Notes: generated from the sequence alone by a model not told the origin. Positions 1-9,847 are shown, counted from the first letter of the stretch. The stretch: 64,000 bases of DNA from Firmicutes bacterium ADurb.Bin146 (GCA_002070475.1 MWDI01000066.1:85864-149863); one strand, 5' to 3'. A program made the numbers and translations.

Positions 1-551
1 ACGAATATGGTCATTTCCGAAGCACCATCAATACGTGCTGATTCTGTAAGCTCGTTCGGTATAGACCAGTAATAATTTCTGATAAGAGTCATGTTCCATC
101 CTGATGCAAGTCCTGGAATAATTATTGCCCAAAGAGTATCTATCATTCCTAAAGCTCTTATAAGAAGGAAACCAGGAATTGTACCGCCGCCTATAAGCAT
201 TGGTATAATAACCATATAGTAAGCGAAGAAATTCTTTCCTGGAAGTTCTCTTTTACTCATTGTGTAAGCACCTAATGCGTTAACAAGCAATGTTAAAGGA
301 GTTCCTACGATTGTTACAAATACAGAGTTTAATAACGGTCTGTATACTGATTCATCTTTTATTACCATTCCATAGAATACCAAACTGAACTGTTCCGGCC
401 ACAATCTTAATGTTGCTGTTGATGTCTCGCTTAACTCAAAAGAGTTTCTGAATACGAATAATACCGGAACTACGATGATTACTGTGAATATAAGCATTCC
501 CAATAAGTTAAATATATTGAAAATCTTTTCTCCTAATGATCTTTTAAGCAT
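1..551 (-). CDS. ABC sugar transporter permease, LplC/YtcP-like (3' end cut by window)
   Basis: Inner-membrane permease of a CUT1-type ABC importer for complex or oligomeric sugars; a partner of the LplB-like permease directly upstream in the operon. The reading frame is open from an ATG at 551, with an AAGGTG-type ribosome site just before it, to the window edge, so the C-terminus is missing. Translation shows an N-terminal membrane segment (about residues 12-32), a periplasm-side loop, and the permease EAA loop read as ELTESARIDGAS, which contacts the ATPase. The family usually has about 290-300 residues, so about 110 are lost. The substrate cannot be told; the binding protein probably lies beyond the left edge. 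Confidence 0.85.
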   Translation of the reverse strand, partial: MLKRSLGEKIFNIFNLLGMLIFTVIIVVPVLFVFRNSFELSETSTATLRLWPEQFSLVFYGMVIKDESVYRPLLNSVFVTIVGTPLTLLVNALGAYTMSKRELPGKNFFAYYMVIIPMLIGGGTIPGFLLIRALGMIDTLWAIIIPGLASGWNMTLIRNYYWSIPNELTESARIDGASEMTIF

Positions 552-567
552 TTATTTCACCTTCTTC

Positions 568-1506
568 CTATATTATCGTTCTTCCATCTTCAGTTAAGTA
601 CTTGCTTGCAAAGTTTGCGCTTAACATAAGAATGGTTGATATTATTGAGTTGAATAAGCCTGTGGTAGTAGACATACTGAACTTACCTTGTCTGATACCA
701 GTATTATAAATGTATACGTCCAGAACCATTGCAGTCTCATCAAGCAAGGAGTTACCATCTGTTAATGTAAATACCGGTTCGAATAACCCTCCCATGATTC
801 CCGAGAAGGAGAACACTAATAGAACGACAATTGTATTCTTTATACCAGGCAGTGTTACATACATTGTCTGTTTCCATCTTGATGCTCCGTCAATAACGGC
901 TGCTTCATATAGCTCTGGATCAACTCCGCCTAATGCCGCAAGATAAATGATAGAGGAATAACCGACACCTCTCCATATCCTGATTACTGTTAATAACCAT
1001 GGGAATAACTGTGCTTGTCCTAGAAAGTAAATTCTTTCGCCTCCAAGCAACGCTATAATGGCGTTTACGTAACCTGTGCTAGGTGATAACAGCTGTATGA
1101 AAATACCGCTGACAACAACCCATGTAAGGAAGTTAGGCAATGTTGACAATGTCTGTACAGTCTTCTTGAACCACATGATCCTTATTTCATTTAGCAGCAA
1201 AGCTAAAATTATCGGTGATGGCTTAATAAACAGATACTCCAATCCGATAAATACCCAAGTGTTTCTGAATGCCTGCCAGAAAGCCCTCAAGCCAAACAGT
1301 TTGTCAAAGTTTTCAAATCCGCACCAGTACTTAAAACCGCCAGTAGTAAATTCCTGAAATGCGATCATAATACCAGGCATAGTTATATAACGGAAAATGT
1401 AATATAACACTAATCCTGGCACTATCATAAGGTAAATCATAATATTTACCTTGGTGAAGATCTTTTTCTCATTCTTCTTGTAAATTCTCAAGCTATTCTC
1501 GTCCAA
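568..1506 (-). CDS. ABC sugar transporter permease, LplB/YteP-like
   Basis: First permease of a CUT1 ABC importer, paired with the LplC-like gene 16 bases downstream. It is 312 residues, normal for LplB/YteP. Membrane segments are visible at about 22-40, 85-105, 125-142, 165-190 and near the C-terminus; the EAA loop is YEAAVIDGAS at residues 200-209. The start is a TTG with an AGAAGGG site about 12 bases upstream; no better ATG precedes it. LplB/LplC pairs in Firmicutes usually import pectin- or glycan-derived oligosaccharides together with an extracellular binding lipoprotein and a shared MsmX-type ATPase, neither of which is in the window. Confidence 0.88.
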   Translation of the reverse strand: MDENSLRIYKKNEKKIFTKVNIMIYLMIVPGLVLYYIFRYITMPGIMIAFQEFTTGGFKYWCGFENFDKLFGLRAFWQAFRNTWVFIGLEYLFIKPSPIILALLLNEIRIMWFKKTVQTLSTLPNFLTWVVVSGIFIQLLSPSTGYVNAIIALLGGERIYFLGQAQLFPWLLTVIRIWRGVGYSSIIYLAALGGVDPELYEAAVIDGASRWKQTMYVTLPGIKNTIVVLLVFSFSGIMGGLFEPVFTLTDGNSLLDETAMVLDVYIYNTGIRQGKFSMSTTTGLFNSIISTILMLSANFASKYLTEDGRTII

Positions 1507-1636
1507 TTACAACACCAACCCTTCTGTTTAAATAAATCCCTAGATAAACCGTATCGTTATAACATTATTAGTTTATCACACATTTGCCATTTTCAATATA
1601 TGAAAATAATAACTTTTATTGTATATATATGATTTT

Positions 1637-2632
1637 TCATATTTTTTGATCCACAAAGCTCTTCAGAAGCATTATGCAAGCTTTTACATCTTTCATATCC
1701 ACTACGCCTACAGGCCCATGAACATATCTCATAGGTATTGATATACCTCCAGTGCGCACGCCTTCATTTGAAGTATATATAGCGCCTGCATCAGTTCCGC
1801 CAGCAGCTAAAATATCTGATTGATAAGATATTTCACCATTTTTACATATATCCTGCATTATATTAATGAGCGATTCATCACATATTACAGATCTGTCCAT
1901 TATCTTAATAGCTGCACCGCCGCCTAATACAGCATTACCTTCTTTTGTAACAGGAGTGTCAAATGATGATGTTACATCAACAGCTACCGCTATATCAGGT
2001 TTAACAACCCTGCTTGCAACAATAGCTCCTTTTAATCCTAGTTCTTCTTGACTGGTAAAAACGTAATAGATATCGTTATATGGTGATGTATTTTCCATTA
2101 ATGCCCTTATAGCTACATAGCAGCCTATGCGATTATCCAAAGCTTTTGCTACTACCCTGTCATTTTTCAACATGCATATCGGTCCGTAATAACTGCCGAC
2201 ATCTCCGGGTTTCACATACAACATTGCATCTTCTTTATTTAAAGCTCCAATGTCCACGAACATATCGCCCACATTATTATTCTTTATATTATCGACATCC
2301 TTCTTGAAACTTAGAACACCCACAGTACCGTTTTTAAATACGATCCTGTTTCCTATCGAAAGCGATACAGGTATACCTCCGATAGGCCTTATGTTGATAT
2401 ATCCGTCAGAATCAATGCTCATGACCATGAAACCTATCTCATCCTTATGAGCCGAAATCATTATTTTTTTCTTATTCACGCCATTACCTTTTTTTATGGC
2501 TATGACATTATCAATTCCGTCATTTAATATTTCATCAACATAATCTTTTACCAAGTCGGTAATAACTTGGTTTATTTCATTTTCTCTACCGCTGACTCCG
2601 AATGCAGCTGTTAGTTTTCCCAGGATTTCCAT
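1637..2632 (-). CDS. M42 family metallopeptidase (deblocking aminopeptidase type)
   Basis: Cytoplasmic di-zinc aminopeptidase of the M42 (FrvX/YsdC/PepA-like) family that trims residues from peptides. Ligand motifs are in place: AHKDEIG (H62), ALDNRIG (D166), the catalytic SQEELGLKGA (E196/E197), AVDVT (D219) and RYVHGP (H305). Its 331 residues are near the family norm of about 340-360. The start has a CGGAGGGG site 4-5 bases upstream. It follows the MFS transporter by 16 bases and map by about 1.4 kb on the same strand, so a peptide-handling operon map-MFS-M42 is likely. These proteins are often annotated as endoglucanases; the motifs support peptidase. Confidence 0.9.
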   Translation of the reverse strand: MEILGKLTAAFGVSGRENEINQVITDLVKDYVDEILNDGIDNVIAIKKGNGVNKKKIMISAHKDEIGFMVMSIDSDGYINIRPIGGIPVSLSIGNRIVFKNGTVGVLSFKKDVDNIKNNNVGDMFVDIGALNKEDAMLYVKPGDVGSYYGPICMLKNDRVVAKALDNRIGCYVAIRALMENTSPYNDIYYVFTSQEELGLKGAIVASRVVKPDIAVAVDVTSSFDTPVTKEGNAVLGGGAAIKIMDRSVICDESLINIMQDICKNGEISYQSDILAAGGTDAGAIYTSNEGVRTGGISIPMRYVHGPVGVVDMKDVKACIMLLKSFVDQKI

Positions 2633-2648
2633 TATCCCCTCCGTAATT

Positions 2649-4007
2649 TCAAGTTTCAGTATCTTCAGTATTGTGATTCTTTGCTTCTTTGAAAAGCTTT
2701 ATTGTCTTCTTTAGATTAAATAATATCAGTATCAGTAGAAGCACATTTGTAACTAGGAATATAAGTTGGAACTGAGGTACTTCAAACGGACCGAAAGGCT
2801 GTACTTTAATTTGTATATAATCTTTTAATGCATTTCCGATTAGGGGAGCTACCGCAATAATTCCCGCAATAATTGCAGTATAGAAACCATCATATAAAGA
2901 CCTGTCTGATTCCGGTATAATATCGTATTTCTTTTTAAACAAGGTAAGAGAGAAAAAAGGTCCCGTTATAGAAGCTATAAGATTAACCAGAATTATCATT
3001 ATGTATCGTGATGATATGTTTGTTAATGACCATATAAGCGAATCAACAAAATAGAACATAAAGCAGATTATAAGCAGAAGGTTGGTGTTGTATTTGTCAA
3101 CCACTTTTCCTATAATCGGATACCAAACAAACTGCAGTATAACGTTAAGCACTGATGCTAAAGATATGAATGTATATGACAGTCCAAGATAATTCAGCTG
3201 ATATAAAGTACCATATGACATAGCTATATACCAAATGAAGTAAAAAGATGATACAAGAATCATGAAACGCATGAATTCTTTATCTTTAATAGGGACAATA
3301 AATACATCCTTCAGTTTGATTTTGTTTTTTACAGGCTTCAAAGGAGGTTCATTTATCTTATAAAATGAAAATGATTCCGCCCACATTACAAACCAGCCTA
3401 ATGTAAAAACAATTAAAATAGCTATATACTGATCTGACGAAGTATCAATAAATGCAGATACTATAAGGGGGACTACCAAGTTCGCAACTAACGCGACCAT
3501 ATTCCTTACACTCATATACTGTCCTCTTATCTTTGCATCTATGAGGTCAACAAACCAACTGTTTATAGCTATAGCCATAAAGTTATTAAGGGCATATGCG
3601 ATTAATGCCATTGCCATCATTATGTATGAGGCATTCTGATTTGGAAATATCAAAGGCACCCAGGCAATGAGGACTATTAAAGTTTTAAGTATTGTATTAG
3701 TTATAAGAATAAATCTTTTCCGGCTTTTTATTCGTTGCATCGCATATCCTGCAAATATCGTTATAACACCGGCAATGCTCCCGACAATAGGAAGATAAGC
3801 AATTAGGATTTCCGGAGCGTTTACCTTATTGAAAAGTCCTGTTAAATATGTCGCTCCTGTAAATAATGCGAAAACTGTACCAACCAATGCTTGTATTATA
3901 AACCAGTCTCTGTCTTTTTTACCGGGCATGGTCAGAAGCTTTGTGTCATTTCTGTAGAACAGCGCAATATATATTTTCTTTGAATTTTTTTTAATTTTAT
4001 CAATCAT
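2649..4007 (-). CDS. MFS transporter, substrate unknown
   Basis: Integral membrane protein of 452 residues with about twelve hydrophobic segments, starting near residue 35. The loop between segments 2 and 3 reads YAMQRIKSRKRF, in the place of the MFS motif A, though only loosely like it. The ATG begins one base after the TGA of map, so translation is coupled; AGGA lies just upstream. It sits between two peptidase genes (map and the M42 peptidase), which hints at a peptide or amino-acid related substrate, but nothing in the sequence fixes this. Membership of the MFS fold is fairly sure; function is not. Confidence 0.75.
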   Translation of the reverse strand: MIDKIKKNSKKIYIALFYRNDTKLLTMPGKKDRDWFIIQALVGTVFALFTGATYLTGLFNKVNAPEILIAYLPIVGSIAGVITIFAGYAMQRIKSRKRFILITNTILKTLIVLIAWVPLIFPNQNASYIMMAMALIAYALNNFMAIAINSWFVDLIDAKIRGQYMSVRNMVALVANLVVPLIVSAFIDTSSDQYIAILIVFTLGWFVMWAESFSFYKINEPPLKPVKNKIKLKDVFIVPIKDKEFMRFMILVSSFYFIWYIAMSYGTLYQLNYLGLSYTFISLASVLNVILQFVWYPIIGKVVDKYNTNLLLIICFMFYFVDSLIWSLTNISSRYIMIILVNLIASITGPFFSLTLFKKKYDIIPESDRSLYDGFYTAIIAGIIAVAPLIGNALKDYIQIKVQPFGPFEVPQFQLIFLVTNVLLLILILFNLKKTIKLFKEAKNHNTEDTET

Positions 4008-4008
4008 T

Positions 4009-4764
4009 TCAAAATTCCTGTTCTGTCAATATTTCCGGTCCGTTAGATGTAATTGCTATAGTATGTTCATACTGCACGGAAAGCGAGCCATCTGATGTAT
4101 ATGCTGTCCAACCATTATCTTTATCTACATAAAGGTCATAATCCCCTTCATTAATCATGGGTTCTATAGTAAACACCATTCCTTCTTGTATCCTAATTCC
4201 CCTATCCTTCTGTCCATAGTGTAATATTGCAGGGTCTTCATGCATGGAATTACCTATGCCATGGCCGGTAAAATCCCTTACAACTGAAAAACCATTTTTT
4301 TCTGCATGTCTTTGAATATAGTAACCTATATCACCAAGTCGGTTACCATCAATGGCTTTGCATATTCCTATATAAAGACATTCTTTTGTAACAGTCATAA
4401 GTTTTTTAGCAGTAACACTTATATCACCGACAGCATAACACCATGCTGAATCAGCCATCCATCCATTTTTGTTAACTACCATATCAACCTTTACGATGTC
4501 GCCTTCTTTAAGAATATATCTAGAAGGCATACCATGACATATTTCATCGTTAACTGAAGTACAAGATGCATATGGATAACCGTGGTATCCTTTCTGTGCA
4601 GGTATAGCATTGTGTGATGTTATGAATTCTTCTACGAACTTATCAATTGTTAAAGTAGTTATACCAGGTTTTATTATATTCCGAAGATTTTCATGACAAG
4701 CAGCTACTATCCTGCCTGCCCCCTTAATTTTCTCAATCTGCGCTTTTGTACGTATATTAGTCAT
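4009..4764 (-). CDS. map: methionine aminopeptidase, type I
   Basis: Cytoplasmic enzyme that removes the initiator methionine from nascent proteins. At 251 residues it matches type Ia MetAP. Metal ligands of the pita-bread fold are visible in order: aspartates in KVDMVVNKNGWMADSAW, histidine in FTGHGIG, glutamate in FTIEPMINEG and glutamate in the C-terminal VQYEHTIAI. The HGYP substrate-pocket histidine is also present (KGYHGYPYAS). Unlike the usual Firmicutes copy it is not beside secY/adk/infA but next to an MFS transporter and a peptidase, so it may be a second paralogue. The downstream MFS gene starts one base after its stop. Confidence 0.95.
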   Translation of the reverse strand: MTNIRTKAQIEKIKGAGRIVAACHENLRNIIKPGITTLTIDKFVEEFITSHNAIPAQKGYHGYPYASCTSVNDEICHGMPSRYILKEGDIVKVDMVVNKNGWMADSAWCYAVGDISVTAKKLMTVTKECLYIGICKAIDGNRLGDIGYYIQRHAEKNGFSVVRDFTGHGIGNSMHEDPAILHYGQKDRGIRIQEGMVFTIEPMINEGDYDLYVDKDNGWTAYTSDGSLSVQYEHTIAITSNGPEILTEQEF

Positions 4765-4795
4765 ACATTATTCCTTTTCGTTTCTGAATATATCA

Positions 4796-5944
4796 TTACT
4801 GAACATTTATAGCAAGAAGGGTACATTCATTTATAATGAAATAATTCATCTGCATAGATTTATTCAAATCCTTAAGCGTGTCAAGAAGCGGTTGAATTTC
4901 AGAAAGCAGTATAAATGCTTCCAACCATACAGCTCCATTTGATATAGGCATATATACAATTTGTTTAAAATCTTCTTCATTAAATACAGCATTTCCTTTT
5001 CTGACATAATAGAAGTCTTCATAACCTTCTGTAACAGGAAGTATCTGGTTTTCATAAAATAGATGGCTTCTTTCGAGATATTCTTGCGGGACATTGCAAT
5101 AAGCATAAAAGACAATACCATCATTATCAAATGCCGTATCATCAAATGTCACATCAATATACGACCATCTTTCATCTATGCATATACTATTCCATGTATG
5201 CGCAACACCTTGCGCTTCTCCGCTGACTTTCTGACACTTTAATCCTGCCATATTAGAAAGCATATAGAATGCATCTGTGTAACCCTGGCAGTTTGCAAAC
5301 CCGGTTATAAGACTGTATGCACCTGTGATGTTATGTGTATCAGCCTCATCTTTGCCTTCTTTTTGATAATTAAGTGTTTCGCAAATAAAATCATGAATAA
5401 TCATCTCTTTATCAAAATCGCTCATTTCATTATTTAATCTGTTATTGATAAAATCAGAAGCAGTTTGATAAAGATCAAGTTCATTTTTATTCAAAAGTGA
5501 TTTATCATTATTAAGGTATGCATATAACACAGAATCACCAGGATAATATTCTATCTCATATATCGCATAATAAGTACCGTTACTCGATAAGTAAACTGTC
5601 TTGTAACATCCTTTGAAGTTATATTTATCGAGATTGTTCAAATCTGGAAAATTCTCATGAGAAGAGGAACGCACGAATATGCTTTTGTGCCTTTTGCCAT
5701 AAGAAGCTTCCAAATGAGAATAAAAATCAACTGCATCTGATACGAATTTTGCATCTTCTATGTTGAGGTTGTCCAGCGTTTGTCCTACTGAGTACGGATC
5801 AAATGGAGGATTCATCGAAAAAAGCGGATTAATATTTTCTGATGGGCTGTTATTTACCTGTGTTATTATTGAGCATGAAGACAGATTAATTGTAAGTACC
5901 AGTAACAACACTATAATTGATATTTTCCTTTTATTTAACTTCAA
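4796..5944 (-). CDS. transglutaminase-like domain lipoprotein
   Basis: Predicted exported lipoprotein of about 382 residues with a transglutaminase-like (cysteine-protease fold) domain. The frame is open upstream to an ATG at 5977, but a GGAGGG site lies 9 bases before the TTG at 5944, which then gives an N-terminus with positive charges, a hydrophobic stretch and the lipobox LSSC. The catalytic triad is visible: Cys in FANCQGYTDAF, His in GVAHTWNSI and Asp in SYIDVTFDD. Such proteins act on cell-wall or extracellular peptides, often as proteases rather than crosslinkers. It is the first gene upstream of map (31-base gap), and may head that operon. Confidence 0.82.
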   Translation of the reverse strand: MKLNKRKISIIVLLLVLTINLSSCSIITQVNNSPSENINPLFSMNPPFDPYSVGQTLDNLNIEDAKFVSDAVDFYSHLEASYGKRHKSIFVRSSSHENFPDLNNLDKYNFKGCYKTVYLSSNGTYYAIYEIEYYPGDSVLYAYLNNDKSLLNKNELDLYQTASDFINNRLNNEMSDFDKEMIIHDFICETLNYQKEGKDEADTHNITGAYSLITGFANCQGYTDAFYMLSNMAGLKCQKVSGEAQGVAHTWNSICIDERWSYIDVTFDDTAFDNDGIVFYAYCNVPQEYLERSHLFYENQILPVTEGYEDFYYVRKGNAVFNEEDFKQIVYMPISNGAVWLEAFILLSEIQPLLDTLKDLNKSMQMNYFIINECTLLAINVQ

Positions 5945-6108
5945 AATTAATATCCCTCCGTTAATGGAATTATACAATACTTGAAATAAGAATTAAATAT
6001 ATGTATTTTATACTCGACAATAACTGTTTGCTTGAAATCATGATAGTATATTAATTATTGAAGATAGTGTAGAATATAAGCATGTAAATAAACCGGAGGT
6101 ATATATTC

Positions 6109-7179
6109 ATGATTCTTAAAAAAGACTGCAAATACGACATTATGACTGTTACGAGTATGGGTATCAGAATTACACCTATAAACAGACAGCCTGTAAATGT
6201 TTCTAATTTATACGAGATGCAGGCTACAAGCGCAGAAAGCAATGTATTAAACATATCTTCTGCTTTGGGATTAAGAGCTAAAGTTCTTACAAAATTTGTT
6301 AAGGACAGTCCTATTGCCCTTTTCATAAAAGGCGAACTAAGAAAAAGAAATATAGAATTTGAGGGCAAAGATATCGAACAGGGTGATCCATGGGGCTATC
6401 GCCATCAATTTAATATAGCTGATAGCGGTTATGGAGTCAGAGGTCCCAGGGTTTTAAACGACAGAGCTGGAGAGGTCGGGAGAACTCTTGATGCCAATGA
6501 TTTTGATCTTGATAGGATTTTCGGACAGGAAGGCTGTAGGATTTTGCATCTTTCAGGTTTAATTGCAGCTCTTTCCGCCCAGACATCAAAATGCTGTCTA
6601 GATGTTGCATTAGCTGCAAAAAAATATGGCACGGTTATATCTTTTGACTTAAACTACAGGGCGTCTTTTTGGAAAGGAAGAGAAAAACAGCTTCGTGAAA
6701 TATTTACGAAAATCGCTTCTATATCCGATATTCTTATTGGAAATGAAGAAGATTTCCAGCTGGCTCTTGGAGTTGAAGGACCTGAGGCAGGGGGCAAAGC
6801 TATTTCAAAAACTGATGCATTTAAAGATATGATAACTAAAACATCTGCAAAATTTAAAAATGTATCGGTTTTCGCAAATACTTTAAGACAGGTTGAAAAC
6901 GCTAATTCTCATTTATGGGGTGCAATTATCTATGCTGAAGGTAATTGGTATGCTGTAGAACCTCGTGAAATACCTGTTCTCGACAGGATAGGAGGAGGAG
7001 ACGGTTTCGTTGGAGGTCTACTTTATGGCATACTCAAAGAATGGGAACCAGAAAAATGGGTACAGTTCGCTTGGGCAAGCGGAGCTTTAGTTACCACATT
7101 AATGACAGATTATGGACAACCAGCAGATGAAGATGTGATTTGGAGCATATATAAAGGAAATGCACGTGTAAAAAGATAG
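6109..7179 (+). CDS. kdgK: 2-dehydro-3-deoxygluconate kinase (PfkB family)
   Basis: PfkB/ribokinase-family sugar kinase of 356 residues; best reading is KDG kinase, which makes KDPG for the Entner-Doudoroff or uronate pathway. Diagnostic pieces are FDLNYRASFWKG (about residue 180), the WGYRHQFNIADSGYG substrate region, and the PfkB signature with anion hole and catalytic base GGGDGFVGGLLYGI near residue 300. An ideal CGGAGG site precedes the ATG. It is monocistronic: divergent from the transglutaminase gene and closed by its own terminator overlapping the stop codon. Another ribokinase-type specificity remains possible, but the length and motifs are those of clostridial KdgK. Confidence 0.85.
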   Translation: MILKKDCKYDIMTVTSMGIRITPINRQPVNVSNLYEMQATSAESNVLNISSALGLRAKVLTKFVKDSPIALFIKGELRKRNIEFEGKDIEQGDPWGYRHQFNIADSGYGVRGPRVLNDRAGEVGRTLDANDFDLDRIFGQEGCRILHLSGLIAALSAQTSKCCLDVALAAKKYGTVISFDLNYRASFWKGREKQLREIFTKIASISDILIGNEEDFQLALGVEGPEAGGKAISKTDAFKDMITKTSAKFKNVSVFANTLRQVENANSHLWGAIIYAEGNWYAVEPREIPVLDRIGGGDGFVGGLLYGILKEWEPEKWVQFAWASGALVTTLMTDYGQPADEDVIWSIYKGNARVKR

Positions 7180-7198
7180 CAGACGCTATCTTTTTTTT
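7175..7198 (+). terminator. rho-independent terminator of the KDG kinase gene
   Basis: A 6-bp stem GATAGC/GCTATC with loop AGAC is followed by eight T. The TAG stop codon lies within the first arm of the stem. Directly seen in the sequence. Confidence 0.85.
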
Positions 7199-7279
7199 AC
7201 TTTCATGATAATTAAGTGACAAATAAAACCTATTGGTTCAAATTAACCAAATTTAAACACATTCTATCAAAGCAACTAT

Positions 7280-7483
7280 TTAGTACTTATTTTCCTTCGC
7301 TACTTGTTTTCTGAGCTTATCCAGCTCATCAGACATTTCAGTAAATGCGTTGATACTCATAATTACTAGTTCACCATATCCATTCTTTGTAACAATGATA
7401 GGTTCTTTTGTTGATCTGCACATCTGCAAGACATGCTTCGTGTCTCTTAACTCTGCAATTGGAACAATTTTTGGCATATTCAT
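7280..7483 (-). CDS. Phd/YefM-family antitoxin-like protein, solitary
   Basis: A 67-residue protein of the Phd/YefM (prevent-host-death) fold: IVPIAELRDTKHVLQMCRST, then IIVTKNGYGELVIMS, which is the typical beta-hairpin before the helix, then a helical tail. The start has an AAGGGAGG site. Members normally repress their own promoter and neutralise a Doc, YoeB or RelE toxin. No toxin-sized frame lies on either side: the region downstream to the KDG kinase terminator has none, and the GntR gene is upstream beyond a terminator. It is therefore an orphan antitoxin or a stand-alone regulator. Confidence 0.75.
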   Translation of the reverse strand: MNMPKIVPIAELRDTKHVLQMCRSTKEPIIVTKNGYGELVIMSINAFTEMSDELDKLRKQVAKENKY

Positions 7484-7646
7484 ATTTAATTATCCTCCCT
7501 TAATAATATAATATCCTATGTGCTAAATAATGTCAATGAAAAAAGTTAAAATTTTCTTCTGTTTTCATGTAAACATACTGCATCATTAAATATATTTTTA
7601 TACAACCTTTAATGATATAAGTTTCAAATTAATTACATATTAAAGA

Positions 7647-7670
7647 AAAGCATGCTTTTATGCATGCTTT
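7647..7670 (-). terminator. terminator of the gcv-GntR operon
   Basis: A perfect 9-bp stem (AAAGCATGC/GCATGCTTT) with a 6-base loop lies 24 bases beyond the stop of the GntR gene. On the minus strand it is followed by TCTTTA, on the plus strand by AATTTTTATT, so it could work in both directions. It separates the gcv operon from the Phd-like gene. Confidence 0.65.
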
Positions 7671-7693
7671 AATTTTTATTTATGTTGATATAA

Positions 7694-8395
7694 TCAATTT
7701 TCCTTTAAATTACATGTTTTATATGTTACTAATACCTTTAAATGATCTAACAGAGTCTGCATTTCCCACTTAGCTTTCTGACCATCTCTCTCCTTTAAAG
7801 ACAGATATATATCTTTATGCATTTTGATACACTGCTGCTTCGCACTCTCATCAGAAGCATATATCTGCGCTATCTTTAATACTGCTTGCTCTAAAGACAT
7901 GAAAACCATTGTGTATGCAATATTATTAGACATTGTAGCTATTTTTTTATGAAAGGAATGATAAAGAATTACTAGTTTTTCATTGCTTTTTACATTTGCT
8001 TCCTGCTCAATTATGATCTTTAGCTGTAATATATCTTCTTCTTTTGCCCTAAATGCTGCCTCATATACACCGTTACATTCTATAAAAGACAAAATGTTGA
8101 AAATGCTATCAACGATAGCAGGCTCAAATTTGGCAAAGCAAACAACAGAATTTAATGTAAGAAGATTTCCTTCCTTTTTCCAGTTTCGTACTTTTGCGCC
8201 TTTTCTAGGTATTATATCAATAAACCCTTTAGTATTAAGCACAGCTACAACTGTATTAATAACACTTCTTGACACATTATACTCGTTGCATAAATTTCGA
8301 AGAGAAGGAATCATTGAATTGACTGCCCATTCCTCACTGACAATTCTCTTCTCTATATCTAAGATGATTTGCTCGGTTAAGTTACCCTCATCCAT
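7694..8395 (-). CDS. GntR-family regulator, FadR/FCD type
   Basis: DNA-binding regulator of 233 residues. Residues about 5-70 form a GntR winged helix (MIPSLRNLCNEYNVSRSVIN, then GFIDIIPRKGAKVR). The rest is helical and FCD-like: YEAAFRAKEEDI, LYHSFHKKIATMSNN and MHKDIYLSLKERDGQKAKWE have the FCD spacing of acidic and histidine residues that bind metal and effector. It begins three bases after the gcvPB stop, with AAGGA upstream, so it is the last gene of the glycine cleavage operon. I infer it senses an amino acid or organic acid and controls this operon; the ligand is not known. Confidence 0.82.
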   Translation of the reverse strand: MDEGNLTEQIILDIEKRIVSEEWAVNSMIPSLRNLCNEYNVSRSVINTVVAVLNTKGFIDIIPRKGAKVRNWKKEGNLLTLNSVVCFAKFEPAIVDSIFNILSFIECNGVYEAAFRAKEEDILQLKIIIEQEANVKSNEKLVILYHSFHKKIATMSNNIAYTMVFMSLEQAVLKIAQIYASDESAKQQCIKMHKDIYLSLKERDGQKAKWEMQTLLDHLKVLVTYKTCNLKEN

Positions 8396-8398
8396 TTA

Positions 8399-9847
8399 TT
8401 AATCCTTTTCCCATCTGAGAACAGGATTTCTTGCTGCTGCTACCTCATCAAGTCTTCTGACATATGTGGTATGAGGAGAGTTATGTAGAAGATCCGCATC
8501 CTCTTCAGCTTCCTTGGCTATTTTATTCATTACTTGGATAAACTCATCAAGTGTTTCTTTGCTCTCAGTCTCTGTAGGTTCTATCATCATTCCTTCATGA
8601 ACAATCATAGGGAAATATATAGTAGGAGGATGGTAACCGTAATCCAGCAACCTTTTTGCCATATCCAGAGTAGATACCCCATAATTATCTTTTTGATTGC
8701 TTCCGGAAAGTACAAATTCATGCATACAAAACCTATCATATGGAATCATGAAATTATCTTTTACGCCTGCCATAATATAGTTAGCATTTAAAACTGCAGT
8801 CTCACTTGCTTTTTTTAATCCCTCAGGACCCATAGTCAGAATATATGTCAAAGCCCTTATATAGACTAGATAATTGCCATAAAAAGCTCTTACACGGCCT
8901 ATGGACTCTTTTCTGTCATAATCCAGAAAATAGCCATCGTTGTTTTTGGAAATAACTGGTTTTGGCAGGTATTTTATTAGATCCTTTCTCACACAAACCG
9001 GTCCGCTTCCAGGGCCGCCACCACCATGAGGTGTTGACATAGTCTTATGCAGATTCAGATGTACTACATCAAAGCCCATATCGAATGGACGTGCTATACC
9101 CATGATAGCATTTAGATTAGCACCATCATAATACAGAAGCCCTCCCATATCGTGTACTATTTTTGCAATTTTCTTTATATTGCTTTCAAATAGTCCCAGT
9201 GTATTTGGATTAGTAAGCATCAAGCCCGCTGTTTCTTCATCCATAATGGAGGACAAGGCTTCAATATCCACAAGCCCTTTATCATCAGATTTTACCTGTA
9301 CAATATCATATCCCGCTGTCGCAGCGCTTGCAGGATTGGTCCCATGTGCAGAGTCAGGAACTATCATCTTAGTCCTTTTATAGTCTTTTCTGCCTTGATG
9401 ATAGGCTTTTATTATCATAATCCCTGTCATCTCACCATGAGCTCCAGCAGCAGGCTGAAGCGTAGCGCCGGACATTCCGGTTATTTCACAAAGATACTGC
9501 TGTAAGTCATATGCTGCTTTTAATGCTCCCTGTACCTGATACTCAGGCTGATATGGATGAAGTGCAGTGAATCCTTGAAGTTTTGCAACATCTTCATTAA
9601 GTTTCGGATTATATTTCATAGTACAGGAACCTAATGGATAGAAGCCTTGGTCTACACCGTAATTATGCCGGGATATATTAGTGAAGTGTCTTATAACATC
9701 AACTTCTGAAACTTCTGGAAGCTGTGCGTCTTCCATTCGTGTATATTTATTATCAAATTCATATGAGGGCACTTGGCTTTCTGGTAGTGAAAATGCACAT
9801 TTTCCTTCTTTAGATAGATTAAATATCAACTCAGCCATTGAACTCAC
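8399..9847 (-). CDS. gcvPB: glycine dehydrogenase (aminomethyl-transferring) subunit 2
   Basis: P-protein subunit beta of the glycine cleavage system, 482 residues, the usual size for the split form. It carries the PLP lysine in [19 protein letters not shown], near residue 270, and typical stretches [12 protein letters not shown] and [11 protein letters not shown]. With GcvPA it decarboxylates glycine and passes the aminomethyl group to lipoyl-GcvH. It overlaps the end of gcvPA by 17 bases and is followed after three bases by the GntR regulator. Confidence 0.97.
   Translation of the reverse strand: MSSMAELIFNLSKEGKCAFSLPESQVPSYEFDNKYTRMEDAQLPEVSEVDVIRHFTNISRHNYGVDQGFYPLGSCTMKYNPKLNEDVAKLQGFTALHPYQPEYQVQGALKAAYDLQQYLCEITGMSGATLQPAAGAHGEMTGIMIIKAYHQGRKDYKRTKMIVPDSAHGTNPASAATAGYDIVQVKSDDKGLVDIEALSSIMDEETAGLMLTNPNTLGLFESNIKKIAKIVHDMGGLLYYDGANLNAIMGIARPFDMGFDVVHLNLHKTMSTPHGGGGPGSGPVCVRKDLIKYLPKPVISKNNDGYFLDYDRKESIGRVRAFYGNYLVYIRALTYILTMGPEGLKKASETAVLNANYIMAGVKDNFMIPYDRFCMHEFVLSGSNQKDNYGVSTLDMAKRLLDYGYHPPTIYFPMIVHEGMMIEPTETESKETLDEFIQVMNKIAKEAEEDADLLHNSPHTTYVRRLDEVAAARNPVLRWEKD

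Noticed and set aside
5945..5977. Start of the transglutaminase-like gene at the upstream ATG (5977)
   Set aside because: The GGAGGG ribosome site lies inside that extension, directly before the TTG at 5944, and the lipoprotein signal fits only the later start.
6051..6368. 105-codon open frame on the minus strand upstream of kdgK
   Set aside because: It lies opposite the start of kdgK and has no ribosome site; kdgK has an ideal one.
7199..7279. Toxin partner for the Phd-like gene
   Set aside because: No open frame of useful size on either strand between the kdgK terminator and the antitoxin.
7983..8402. 139-codon open frame on the plus strand
   Set aside because: It is fully antisense to the GntR regulator, with no ribosome site and biased composition.
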